A stretch of DNA of 64,000 bases from NCBI RefSeq assembly GCF_003985155.1, contig NZ_ML133688.1, positions 1-64,000 on the forward strand, given 5' to 3'. A program made the translations under genes and the position numbers. This DNA is from Rhizobium vallis (GTDB lineage: Bacteria; Pseudomonadota; Alphaproteobacteria; Rhizobiales; Rhizobiaceae). Shown piece after piece: positions 54,542 to 62,696 of the stretch; within the stretch, counting starts at the first letter, position 1; the number at the start of each line of letters is the position of its first letter. The notes under the pieces are model-generated. The model had not been told where the DNA came from, ran no database searches, and saw only the letters and a list, made by a program, of their open reading frames with translations.

Positions 54542-54570
54542 TGATCCGAAGATTGACTTTCCCCGTACGG
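54542..54570 (+). promoter_or_regulatory. Candidate ECF-type promoter of the chrR-like gene
   Basis: TGATCC (54542-54547), 18 bases, then TACGG. TGATCC with this spacing is the -35 of the RpoE/ChrR (ECF11) promoters known from Rhodobacter, whose -10 is TAAGA-like. The -35 match is exact but the -10 is poor. Confidence 0.3.
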
Positions 54571-54621
54571 ATGACGACAAAGCGAAACGGAGCGCGATAA
54601 CAGGGCGTGACCGAAGGCCGG

Positions 54622-55260
54622 ATGGTTCACGAGCATATCGACACGATCGATGCATTGATGGCGCATTACGTCGCCGGCTCCTTGCCCGAGCCGGCGCGCG
54701 TTCTCGTCCGGTCCCATCTCGAAATGAAACCGGACAATCGCAGCTTTGTGAACGGCCTCGAACTGCTGGCCGGAGACGCCTTGGAAAATGCTGCCGGCGT
54801 TGCGATTGCCGACCGGGAGCGGCAGCTTCAGGCAATTTTTGCCTCCACGTCTTCCGTCCTGCCGCCCGTCGCGCGGCCGAAACACACGCTGTTTCCACGG
54901 GCATTGCGAGATTTCGTCGGCTTCGAGGTCGAGGACGTGCCCTGGCGCAAGCGGTTGCCGGGTTTCAAGGAATATTCACTCGATATGGATGGCTGCGAGG
55001 TCAACCTGATGTGGATACGTCAGGGTCGCGCCTTACCGGCCCACACCCATAAAGGCATGGAACTGATCCTCATCCTCGACGGCGCCTTCAATGATGAACG
55101 CGGCCGTTTTGGCCCCGGAGACATCTCCATTGCCGACGAGACGATCGACCATCGGCCGGTCGCCGAAAAGGACCGGCCCTGCATCGCCTTCGCCGTTTCG
55201 GACGGGCCGGTCAGGCTCACGGGATCCTTTCGTCAGATGATGATCGACCTGATCGGCTGA
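54622..55260 (+). CDS. ChrR-like cupin anti-sigma family protein lacking the CxxC zinc ligands
   Basis: 212 residues (217 if GTG at 54607 is used). The layout follows ChrR: an N-terminal anti-sigma zinc domain (IDTIDALMAHYVAGSLPEPA, then RVLVRSHLEMKPDNRSF) and a C-terminal cupin (WIRQGRALPAHTHKGMELIL, then GDISIADETIDHRPV). The cupin metal ligands HxHxxxE and the later His are kept. In the N-terminal domain, the two Cys that follow the His in ChrR (HLxLCxxC) are replaced by Lys and Asn (HLEMKPDN). No rpoE gene is adjacent. The downstream genes are those of the ChrR/RpoE singlet-oxygen regulon. The protein may no longer bind zinc or sigma in the classical way, or may be a metal/cupin sensor only. 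Confidence 0.8.
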   Translation: MVHEHIDTIDALMAHYVAGSLPEPARVLVRSHLEMKPDNRSFVNGLELLAGDALENAAGVAIADRERQLQAIFASTSSVLPPVARPKHTLFPRALRDFVGFEVEDVPWRKRLPGFKEYSLDMDGCEVNLMWIRQGRALPAHTHKGMELILILDGAFNDERGRFGPGDISIADETIDHRPVAEKDRPCIAFAVSDGPVRLTGSFRQMMIDLIG

Positions 55261-55358
55261 AAGCAGCCACAATGGTGTGATAGAGCCATAAATCCGGAGG
55301 GATAGAGGGGCTTCCGGACCTGTTTTCGTGTTGATAGGCAGTCCCGGAGGAACATGTC

Positions 55359-56192
55359 ATGCGTGATTTCATCGCCCGTCCCGAACATGGAATCGTCTGG
55401 ATCTCGGGCGCGAGTTCCGGCATCGGCCGTGCACTTGCGTTGAAGCTCGCCGGCGAAGGATACAAGGTCGCCGTCACCGCCAGAAGCCATGAAAAGCTGG
55501 TCGAGCTACAGGCCGAGGCCAGCGGCCTTTCCGGCAGCATTATCGTTCTCGACGGCGACGTCACCGATGCCGAGGACATGGAGCATGTCATGGCCTCGAT
55601 CGAATACGAGCACGGGACGCTCGCCATGGCGATACTCAATGCAGGCGTCTACCTGCCTGTTCATGCCGAGGATCTTCACCGCGCCGATTTCGAAAAGAGC
55701 TTTGCCGTCAATCTGTCCGGTGTCGTCAACTGCCTGCTGCCGGCGATTCGCCATATGAAGGCGAAAGGGCAGGGGCAGATCGCCATCATCTCCTCCGTCA
55801 CCGGCTATGGCGGCCTGCCGACAGGCGCTGCCTATGGCGCCACCAAGGCGGCGCTGATCAATATGGCCGAAAGCCTGAAATTCGATCTCGACAAGATGGG
55901 CATCCGCATCCAACTCGTCAGCCCCGGCTTCGTCGATACGCCGGCGACGAGGAAGAACGCTTTTCCGATGCCGGCCCTGATATCGGTGGAGGACGCCGCC
56001 CAGCACATTGCCGCCGGGTTGAAATCGCAAGCCTTCGAGATCAGCTTCCCGAAGCGCTTCACCCTCATGCTGAAGCTGGCGAGGATGCTTCCCTACGGCG
56101 CCTATTTCGCGCTGGTGAACCGGGTGACCGGTTGGCAGGAGCGACCGTCGGAAACGGGTCACCATCCGGCGACACCGCATCCGGCGGAATGA
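55359..56192 (+). CDS. SDR family NAD(P)-dependent oxidoreductase
   Basis: 277 residues. Cofactor loop IVWISGASSGIGRALALKLA, NAG motif in MAILNAGVYLPVHA, catalytic Ser in IAIISSVTGYGGL, and YGATKAALINMAESLKFDLD (Tyr-Lys). A hydrophobic C-terminal stretch (FPKRFTLMLKLARMLPYGAY) is typical of membrane-associated SDRs acting on lipids. It follows the chrR-like gene on the same strand and abuts the convergent CFA synthase gene with no gap. Homologous SDRs occur in the ChrR/RpoE regulon of Rhodobacter. Confidence 0.88.
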   Translation: MRDFIARPEHGIVWISGASSGIGRALALKLAGEGYKVAVTARSHEKLVELQAEASGLSGSIIVLDGDVTDAEDMEHVMASIEYEHGTLAMAILNAGVYLPVHAEDLHRADFEKSFAVNLSGVVNCLLPAIRHMKAKGQGQIAIISSVTGYGGLPTGAAYGATKAALINMAESLKFDLDKMGIRIQLVSPGFVDTPATRKNAFPMPALISVEDAAQHIAAGLKSQAFEISFPKRFTLMLKLARMLPYGAYFALVNRVTGWQERPSETGHHPATPHPAE

Positions 56193-57452
56193 TCAGCGGC
56201 GCGAGAACACGACCTGGCGCACATCGATGTTGCGGGCGCGGAAGCCGGCCTCGCAATAGAACAGGTAGAATTCCCAAAGCCGCTTGAAGCGTTCGTCGAA
56301 GCCCATAGGGCGGATGCGTTCCCAGACCGACCAGAAGCGCTCGCGCCATTCGGCGAGCGTGCGGGCGTAATCGAGCCCAAAGCCGAAATCCTTGACCAGC
56401 GACAGATCGACCTTGACCGCAAGTTCGGCGAGATGATTGCGCGTCGGCAGCATGCCGCCCGGAAAGACATATTTCTGGATGAAGTCGGGATTGCTGCGAT
56501 ACTGGTCGAAGGACTCCGGACTGATCGTGATGATCTGCAGGCCCGCCTTGCCGCCCGGTTTCAGACATTGCCTGAGCTTGGAGAAATAGGATGGCCAGTA
56601 TTTCTCGCCGACCGCTTCGAACATCTCGATCGAGACGATCCGATCATAAAGCCCTGCTTCATCGCGATAGTCCTGGAAGCGGAATTCGACGCGGTCGTTG
56701 AGGCCCGCCTTGTGGATACGCTCCTCGGCGAAGGCGAGCTGCTCGCGGCTGATCGTCAGCCCCGTTACCTTGCAGTTCAGCTCGCTTGCAGCGAATTCGG
56801 CAAAACCGCCCCAGCCGCAGCCGATCTCCAGCACGTGATCCCCGGGCTGGATGCCGGTCGCCTCGGCGAGCGCCCGGTATTTGGCATTCTGCGCCGATTG
56901 CAGGTCGTTGGCCCCCGTCGAATAGAGCGCGGAGGAATAGGTCATGCTCGGATCGAGCCATTGCCTGTAGAAATCGTTGCCGAGATCGTAATGGGCGGAG
57001 ATGTTGCGCTTCGAACCCGTCCTGGTATTGGCGTTCATCCAGTGGCGAACGCGCTCGAAGACGCGGCCAAGGCCGCTTTTGCCATGGGCATAGCTGAACG
57101 CGGCCTCGCCGTTGACGAGGAAGAGTTCGAGGAATGCAGTGATGTCAGGGCTGTCCCAGTCGCCGTCCATATAGGTTTCGGCGACCCCGATCGTGCCGCT
57201 CGTCAGCGCCCGGTAGGCAAGGTTCCAGTTGTTGAGGTTGAGCGCCGCTTTCGGCCCGGCTTTCTTGCCCTCGATCAGCAGCCTGCGGCCGTCGGGCAGG
57301 GTGACGGCAAGTGAGCCGTGCTGCATGCGCAGAAGTCCGCGCAGCGCCAGCTTCGCCTTGAACGGCAGACCCTTCACCAGACGGGATATGTTTTCGGCCG
57401 TCAGCGTCACCGCGTCGCGAGCCAGCAGATTCCAATCCTGCGCCTTGCTCAT
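56193..57452 (-). CDS. Cyclopropane-fatty-acyl-phospholipid synthase family protein
   Basis: 419 residues. The SAM-binding motif is VLEIGCGWGGFAEFAASELN, preceded by NISAHYDLGNDFYRQWLDPS and TYSSALYSTG, the CFA synthase signature. The N-terminal 120 residues form the lipid-binding domain. Enzymes of this group methylate or cyclopropanate unsaturated fatty acyl chains in the membrane. Last gene of the photolyase-FAD oxidase-DUF1365-CFA run. In related bacteria this set is induced by singlet oxygen and includes enzymes for furan fatty acids (family knowledge). Confidence 0.9.
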   Translation of the reverse strand: MSKAQDWNLLARDAVTLTAENISRLVKGLPFKAKLALRGLLRMQHGSLAVTLPDGRRLLIEGKKAGPKAALNLNNWNLAYRALTSGTIGVAETYMDGDWDSPDITAFLELFLVNGEAAFSYAHGKSGLGRVFERVRHWMNANTRTGSKRNISAHYDLGNDFYRQWLDPSMTYSSALYSTGANDLQSAQNAKYRALAEATGIQPGDHVLEIGCGWGGFAEFAASELNCKVTGLTISREQLAFAEERIHKAGLNDRVEFRFQDYRDEAGLYDRIVSIEMFEAVGEKYWPSYFSKLRQCLKPGGKAGLQIITISPESFDQYRSNPDFIQKYVFPGGMLPTRNHLAELAVKVDLSLVKDFGFGLDYARTLAEWRERFWSVWERIRPMGFDERFKRLWEFYLFYCEAGFRARNIDVRQVVFSRR

Positions 57453-57548
57453 CTTTCCTCCTCCAGCATTTTCTTGCCGGTTAAGGACGACGACACATCC
57501 ATGACGATGTGCTCGGGCGGCCTCCGGCCATTACGTCAAAAGCTAATG

Positions 57549-58400
57549 TTATTCCGCTGCGTCCGCAAGCGCCTGGGGTCTGTGGATGCTGACTTCAGGG
57601 GGAGGTGCCGGGCGTCGGATATAACGCGCGCCCTTCAACCAAAGTTTCAGCGCTTCCCAATGGATGCCTGCCACGATTTTGAAGGTGAGGAAGGGGATGC
57701 GCACCGTTAGCGCCAGCAGCGAAGCGCTTGTTAAAGGCACCTGTCGTCCTGAAAAAGTTGCCGAGAGAAGCGGGCCTTCGCTGTCGGTTTCGAGGATACG
57801 CCAGCGGATTTCCGCACCGGGCGGCAACATGCGGAAGTGATAGCGCCCCGCCACGCCGATAAAAGGCGAGACGTGGAAGAGCTTGTCGCAGCTCTGGCGA
57901 AGCCCGCCTTCCCAAATCTCGCCATCGCCGACGGGACAGACATAGCTGTGCCGCTCACCGAAGGTGTTGCGCACTTCGTAGATCATCGCGATGAGCCGGC
58001 CATCGGCATCATAGGCGTGGTAGACGGAGAGCGGATTGAAGACATAGCCAAGAATACGGGGATAGCAGACGAGCAATATTCTCTCGGCGCGCCCGAGCCC
58101 TGCCTCAGCGAGCAGCCGGTCGGCATGGGTTCGCAGCGGCGTATTCTCCGTATGGGCATGGTCCTTTTCATAAAAGGAGACGAAATTGCGCCGGTTGACG
58201 GAAAACAGGGCCGATAGGCCGCCGGCCTCGTCAAGCCTGTCGAGATCGACGAGCAGTGAGAACACCCGGTAGCGGAAGCGATGGCCGAACGGTTTCATCC
58301 GTTGATGCATGATTTCGCCGACATAGAGCGTTGCCGCCGCATCTGGAGGAGGGCCATTGTTGGCGGCGCTGACGCCGCGTCTTTTTGGTCGCATCCTCAT
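57549..58400 (-). CDS. DUF1365 family protein
   Basis: 283 residues. Conserved family segments: LYVGEIMHQRMKPFGHRFRY, followed by RVFSLLVDLDRLDE, then LVCYPRILGYVFNPLSVYHA, YEVRNTFGERHSYVCPV and DKLFHVSPFIGVAGRYHFRM. The ATG at 58400 overlaps the stop of the FAD oxidoreductase gene (ATGA); the longer open frame to 58544 is not used. Function unknown, but it nearly always accompanies the adjacent FAD oxidoreductase and CFA-type genes. Confidence 0.9.
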   Translation of the reverse strand: MRMRPKRRGVSAANNGPPPDAAATLYVGEIMHQRMKPFGHRFRYRVFSLLVDLDRLDEAGGLSALFSVNRRNFVSFYEKDHAHTENTPLRTHADRLLAEAGLGRAERILLVCYPRILGYVFNPLSVYHAYDADGRLIAMIYEVRNTFGERHSYVCPVGDGEIWEGGLRQSCDKLFHVSPFIGVAGRYHFRMLPPGAEIRWRILETDSEGPLLSATFSGRQVPLTSASLLALTVRIPFLTFKIVAGIHWEALKLWLKGARYIRRPAPPPEVSIHRPQALADAAE

Positions 58401-59731
58401 GCCGCCACGTCCGGTTGGGTTTCCCAGGAGGCCCGGGCGGTTCGCCAGGGTATGACCCCGCCGAGCGCCTCGGCCGCGGCCAGGCCGGAAACCAGTCCAT
58501 CCTCGTGAAATCCGTATCCCATCCAAGCACCGGCGAAATGGCAATTGTTCTGTCCCTGAATGGTGGCGAGCGCCCGCTGCGCCGCCATCGCCTCGGCCGA
58601 GAATTGCGGATGCTCGTAGGTGAATTCGGCAAACACCTTGCGATGATCCGGCTCGCGATCCGGGTTGAGCGTCACGAACAGCGGGAACTTGTGGTCGATG
58701 CCCTGCAGCCGGTTCATCCAGTAGGTGACGGCCACGCCTGCCTTTTCATCTTCGCGGCTGGAGCGCAGATAATTCCAGGAGGCCCAGACCTTGCGCCGCT
58801 GCGGCATCAGCGCTTCGTCGCGGTGCAGGACGACGCGGTTCGGCTGGTAGGGGATGGCTGCAAGCAGCCTGCTTTCCCGATCGGTGGCGTCAGTGAGCAA
58901 GCGCGCGGTCTGGTCGCTATGGCAGGCAAAGATCACCTTGTCGAACGGGCACTCATTGCCCGTTTCGTCGATGATTGTGATGCCGTATTCGCCAAGGATC
59001 ACGCCGCGCACGCCGCAGGAAAGCTTCACCCGCTCGCCGAGGGGCTGCAGCAGCCGGTCGAGATAGGTGCGGCTGCCGCCGGTCACCGTGCGCCACTGTT
59101 GCTGCCGGCGGTAGATCAGGCGGTGATTGTCAAAGAAGTTGACGAAATGCTCGGCCGGAAACTGCAGCATGCGGGCAGACGGCGTCGACCAGATCGCCGC
59201 CGCCATCGGCACGAGATAGTTGTTGGTGAAACCGGGCGAGAAGCCGCGCCAGTCGAGATAATCGCCGATCGAGCGCGAGGCGAGATGGCCAGCGGCCCGG
59301 TCTTCGAGGCACATTCGGTTGAAGCGCAGGATCTCGCGGGTCATCAACAGGAATGATGGCCGCAGCAGGTTGCGCTTCTGCGCGAAGATCGAGGACAAGC
59401 CACCGCCGCTCCATTCCAGCCTGCCGCGATCGAGCGAGAGCGAAAAACTCATGTCGCTCGCATGCGTGGCGATGCCGAGCTCGCTAAAGAGCGCCGTCAG
59501 GTTGGGGTAATTCGCTTCGTTGTAGACGATGAAGCCGGTATCGACCGCGATCGAAACTCCGTCGTAGTCCACGTTGACCGTCGCCGTATGGCCGCCGGCA
59601 CGGGCTTGGCTTTCATAGAGCGTAACGTCGTGCACCGGGTTCAGCGCCCAGGCTGCGGAAGCGCCCGAAATGCCGGAGCCGATGACCGCGATCTTGAGCC
59701 TACGTGGTGGGACACGGAAGTGCGCGTTCAT
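58397..59731 (-). CDS. FAD/NAD(P)-binding oxidoreductase (amine-oxidase-like)
   Basis: 444 residues. FAD loop IAVIGSGISGASAAWALNPV with LYESQARAGGHTATVNVDYD and AVDTGFIVYNEANYPNLTAL, the arrangement of the flavin amine oxidase/desaturase superfamily. The C-terminal FAD contact is CHFAGAWMGYGFHEDGLVSG. It starts 4 bases inside the photolyase stop and overlaps DUF1365. Related proteins act on fatty acyl chains or polyene lipids; exact role unproved. Confidence 0.88.
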   Translation of the reverse strand: MNAHFRVPPRRLKIAVIGSGISGASAAWALNPVHDVTLYESQARAGGHTATVNVDYDGVSIAVDTGFIVYNEANYPNLTALFSELGIATHASDMSFSLSLDRGRLEWSGGGLSSIFAQKRNLLRPSFLLMTREILRFNRMCLEDRAAGHLASRSIGDYLDWRGFSPGFTNNYLVPMAAAIWSTPSARMLQFPAEHFVNFFDNHRLIYRRQQQWRTVTGGSRTYLDRLLQPLGERVKLSCGVRGVILGEYGITIIDETGNECPFDKVIFACHSDQTARLLTDATDRESRLLAAIPYQPNRVVLHRDEALMPQRRKVWASWNYLRSSREDEKAGVAVTYWMNRLQGIDHKFPLFVTLNPDREPDHRKVFAEFTYEHPQFSAEAMAAQRALATIQGQNNCHFAGAWMGYGFHEDGLVSGLAAAEALGGVIPWRTARASWETQPDVAA

Positions 59732-61179
59732 GCGGCATCCCTCGTGGCTTTATAGGCCGCAAGCGCGCGGTTGCGGGCGCTGGCGTGGTCGACGATCGGT
59801 TTTGGGTAAGTTTCACCGAGGGCGACGCCGGCCCCGTCGAGCACGCTCTTCGGCGCCTCGAACGGCCGATGAATGTATTTTGCGTCCAGCCCTCGAAGCT
59901 CAGGCACGTGAGTTCTGACATAGTCGCCGTCGGGATCGAAGGTTTCGCCTTGCAGTACCGGATTGAAGATGCGGAAGAACGGCGAGGCGTCGGCTCCCGA
60001 GCCCGCCACCCATTGCCAGCTAGCCGCGTTGTTGGCCGGATCGGCATCGACCAGCGTATCCCGGAACCAGGCCTCGCCCCGGCGCCAGTCGACCATCAGG
60101 TCCTTGATCAGGAAGGAGGCAACGATCATGCGCACGCGATTGTGCATCCAGCCGTGGCGCCAGAGTTGACGCATGCCGGCATCGACGATCGGATATCCGG
60201 TCATGCCGCGGCGCCAGGCGTCGAAATCCTCGCCGTCGTTGCGCCATTCGAAGCCGTCGAAACGATCGTTCCAGTTGACCGAGGCAAGGCGCGGGAAATG
60301 GAAAAGCAGGTGATAGGAGAATTCGCGCCAGGCGATCTCCTTGCGGAAATGCACGAGGTCGGCCGCAGGCACTCGTTTCGACAGGCCGCGCGTCGCATCC
60401 CAGATGCGGGTAGGGGAGATTTCGCCGAGCGCCAGATGCGGCGACAGCATCGACGTCGCCTGCTTGGCGGGATAGTCGCGGTTTTCTCTGTAGCCGTCGA
60501 GCGCGTCTTCGAGGAAAGCGCGGAGCTTCTCCCGAGCACCCGCTTCGCCGGGTATCCAGAGATCATCGAAATCACCCGCCCAGTTGGGCTTCATCGGCAG
60601 CAGCTTCCAGCTACCCAGCCTTTCCGATGCCGGAAGTTTCTGCGCCAATTGCAGCTTCGACGGCGCCTCCAGCGGCGGTTCTGGTTCACTGGCGTTCTCC
60701 AGCGCACGCCAGAATGGCGTGTAGACGCGATAGGGCGTGCCGCCGCCGGTCACTAGTCTCGAGGGTTCGTGCAGCAACTGGCCGCCGAAACTTTGCGCCT
60801 CGATCGCCTGCTTTTCCAGTTCGTGCTTGATGCGGATGTCGATGGAGATTCCTGCTGGATCGTAGCGTCGGTTCCAGAACACCGCTTCGGCGCCGCTGTT
60901 CCCGATAATGGCGCGAAGCACCTCGAGCGGCTCGCCGCTTGCAAGCACCAGCCGTCCCTGCCGCTCATGCAGCGATCGGTCGAGCGCTTCCAGAGAATGA
61001 TGCAACCACCAAGCCTGGGCCGCGCCCAACGGACCTGTGCCTGCGGCCTCCGGCTCGTTTATATAAAGGGGAATGATCGGCCGCCCGGAGAGATGGGCAG
61101 CGGCGAGCGCCTTGTTGTCGTCAAGGCGCAAGTCCTTGCGAAACCAGAGGATGACAGGTTTTGTCGCGTCCTTTGTCAA
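59728..61179 (-). CDS. Cryptochrome/photolyase family protein (deoxyribodipyrimidine photolyase)
   Basis: 483 residues. N-terminal antenna domain: PVILWFRKDLRLDDNKALAA. The FAD domain includes KRVPAADLVHFRKEIAWREF, GYPIVDAGMRQLWRHGWMHN, RVRMIVASFLIKDLMVDWRR and DADPANNAASWQWVAGSGAD, which are the core motifs of class I CPD photolyases (PhrB). It repairs UV-induced pyrimidine dimers with blue light. The start is TTG at 61179 (after GGGGAG); no in-frame ATG is near. First gene of a four-gene run, with a TGATCC promoter element upstream. Confidence 0.93.
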   Translation of the reverse strand: MTKDATKPVILWFRKDLRLDDNKALAAAHLSGRPIIPLYINEPEAAGTGPLGAAQAWWLHHSLEALDRSLHERQGRLVLASGEPLEVLRAIIGNSGAEAVFWNRRYDPAGISIDIRIKHELEKQAIEAQSFGGQLLHEPSRLVTGGGTPYRVYTPFWRALENASEPEPPLEAPSKLQLAQKLPASERLGSWKLLPMKPNWAGDFDDLWIPGEAGAREKLRAFLEDALDGYRENRDYPAKQATSMLSPHLALGEISPTRIWDATRGLSKRVPAADLVHFRKEIAWREFSYHLLFHFPRLASVNWNDRFDGFEWRNDGEDFDAWRRGMTGYPIVDAGMRQLWRHGWMHNRVRMIVASFLIKDLMVDWRRGEAWFRDTLVDADPANNAASWQWVAGSGADASPFFRIFNPVLQGETFDPDGDYVRTHVPELRGLDAKYIHRPFEAPKSVLDGAGVALGETYPKPIVDHASARNRALAAYKATRDAA

Positions 61180-61210
61180 TGAAACCGCTCCCCGTCCGTG
61201 TATTTCAACC

Positions 61211-61239
61211 TGCTACGGATGTACGGAGTGCCCGGATCA
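61211..61239 (-). promoter_or_regulatory. Candidate ECF-type promoter of the photolyase operon
   Basis: Minus strand: TGATCC (61239-61234), 18 bases, TAGCA (61215-61211). The -35 equals that of RpoE/ChrR-type promoters and the -10 shares TA and the final A with TAAGA. Predicted leader about 25 bases to the TTG at 61179. Confidence 0.4.
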
Positions 61240-61363
61240 AAAGTTTCATCGAAAGGGAAAAGCTTTTACGGTCGTTTCTACGTGAAAAAGGCCTGCGTGA
61301 ACCGGCCTTTTCCAAGCGTGGCGCGCTCGCGTGCGACATGCTTCAGGAACGAAAGACTGCCTG

Positions 61364-61690
61364 TCAGTTGTCGTATTCGCGGCAGGCTTCGCTGATCGAT
61401 GCACCGCTTTCGCCACCGCGCGTATCGACGCCGGACATCTGCTGAGGCATGCCGGGGCATTCCATCGCCTGCGGCCGGCCGATGCTCTGCGTCGTCATCG
61501 GATCGACCGGCGCGACGCGTACCGGATACATGCCATTGTCACTGTTGCTGTAATCAGATGAATAGGTACCCGAACTCGGATCAGTCGAACCACCGTTGGT
61601 CGGCCCGATCGGGTCCGGGTTCGACTGGGCAAAGGCCGATGATGCCATGCCGATGGCGAGTAGTGAGGCAGCAATAAAAGATTTGGTCAT
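61364..61690 (-). CDS. Small exported protein of unknown function (108 aa)
   Basis: A signal peptide (MTKSFIAASLLAIGMASSAF, cut after AFA-Q) is followed by a disordered Ser/Asp/Pro/Gly-rich chain. It includes two Cys (MECPGMPQQ and SEACREYDN) that could pair. AGGAGGATATCCTC before the ATG is a strong ribosome-binding site. A GGAAC element with suitable spacing stands upstream. No family recognised. Confidence 0.72.
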   Translation of the reverse strand: MTKSFIAASLLAIGMASSAFAQSNPDPIGPTNGGSTDPSSGTYSSDYSNSDNGMYPVRVAPVDPMTTQSIGRPQAMECPGMPQQMSGVDTRGGESGASISEACREYDN

Positions 61691-61732
61691 GAGGATATCC
61701 TCCTTTGATTTTCATCTTGGATGACCTTGGGT

Positions 61733-61757
61733 AACTGCCCTCCGGAATCATTGTTCC
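61733..61757 (-). promoter_or_regulatory. Candidate EcfG/RpoE2 promoter of the 108-aa secreted protein
   Basis: Minus strand: GGAAC (61757-61753), 16 bases, AGTT (61736-61733). The -10 differs from CGTT at its first base. It also fits GGAAC-N18-TT. The ATG at 61690 follows with a leader of about 35 bases. Confidence 0.45.
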
Positions 61758-61899
61758 GAAATTTGTAGAAAACTTGCGGTGGAACCCCCGCCTTGCCCCA
61801 TGTGGTTACGGATAAACCTTAACAGCCGAAGTCGCTGGATCGGTGCGGCCACCTGCCTTAGTGGCATGATGAAACGCTAATCCGCAGCATGAGGCCGCT

Positions 61900-62214
61900 A
61901 TGTTCGTTTCCCCGCGCGAGGCGGCAGATCTTGGTCTCCAGATCGCGATCGCACTCGCCTTGACGGTAACTGGAATGGCGATCGCGTCCTCCGCTACAGG
62001 CGGCGTGAAGGTCGGTATCTCAGCGCTCGACGTTAGCCGTCCCTCGCTGTGGACAGCCGTTCCGATGCACATCGACCCGGCAACACAGGCCTATTTGCGA
62101 GCCGATCCTCCGACTGGATTAGAATTTGCCGCCCGCGCCGATGATGTGTGCCATGACCAGATCGGCCTGCGCCTATCCTGCGATTTGATCGCCACCAGCA
62201 GCACAGCCTTTTAG
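61900..62214 (+). CDS. Small membrane-anchored protein related to the BA14K gene product N-terminus
   Basis: 104 residues. A single hydrophobic segment (LGLQIAIALALTVTGMAIAS) is followed by SRPSLWTAVPMHIDPATQAY. This shares the pattern LWT-x(2)-P-x(2)-IDP-x(2)-Q-x-Y with the BA14K-like protein at 18603-19196, including the distance from the hydrophobic segment. It lacks the BA14K repeats, so it may be a shortened relative. The next open frame overlaps its end in another phase. Confidence 0.55.
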   Translation: MFVSPREAADLGLQIAIALALTVTGMAIASSATGGVKVGISALDVSRPSLWTAVPMHIDPATQAYLRADPPTGLEFAARADDVCHDQIGLRLSCDLIATSSTAF

Positions 62215-62573
62215 ACGCCAATACTGTCGCCGTCCTGTCGATCGGCCTCGGCGCCGCGGCGCCCGCGCTGGCCGGTGCGCGACTGACCGACCAGGCTGGC
62301 CGGATATTTCATGTCAGCGCCAACAAGCCGGTGCCGGTGCTGCAGGCGGCGGCCACGGACCTGAGATCGCTGTTGGTGAAGGCTTTGCCGGCGCCTGAAG
62401 GTGCGCTGGTCGTACCGTTTCCGCGTTTTGCCCGCGCCTTGCACGTCTACGCCGACTATGAGACTTCGATGCCGGAGCGCGACCTATCTTCGGAAGCTAT
62501 CGACGGCGTCGGGCTCGCCGGTCCGACGAAGTGGATCCGCTCCCTGACGGGCTCGCTAAAGCTGTTACGCTGA
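62157..62573 (+). pseudogene. Open frame with coding character but no normal start
   Basis: The frame is open from the stop at 62154-62156 to the TGA at 62571-62573. It encodes DANTVAVLSIGLGAAAPALA, which looks like a signal peptide, then RIFHVSANKPVPVLQAAATD, VVPFPRFARALHVYADYETS and GPTKWIRSLTGSLKLLR. GC3 bias is coding-like. The first ATG/GTG/TTG-type codons (GTG at 62325 and 62331) come after the signal-like part. The gene has either lost its start, suffered a frameshift against the overlapping 61900 frame, or is a relic. No family recognised. Confidence 0.4.
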
Positions 62574-62696
62574 TGGGTGTCGCCGAGTGGAGATATGACG
62601 GATGTCTCCGGGTCCAAGCTTGCAAAAGCCGATGATTTGCCGTTTCATCGAGTGATAGCGACAACCATCCGATGCTCTTCCTTAAAGGATCTGCCC

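Noticed and set aside
54384..54621. A missing or truncated rpoE gene upstream of the chrR-like gene
   Set aside because: No frame in this 238-base gap shows sigma-factor region 2 or 4 sequence; only a promoter candidate is visible.
62211..62444. 77-codon minus-strand frame opposite the orphan coding frame
   Set aside because: Arg/Gln-rich shadow composition; the plus-strand frame has the better codon bias.
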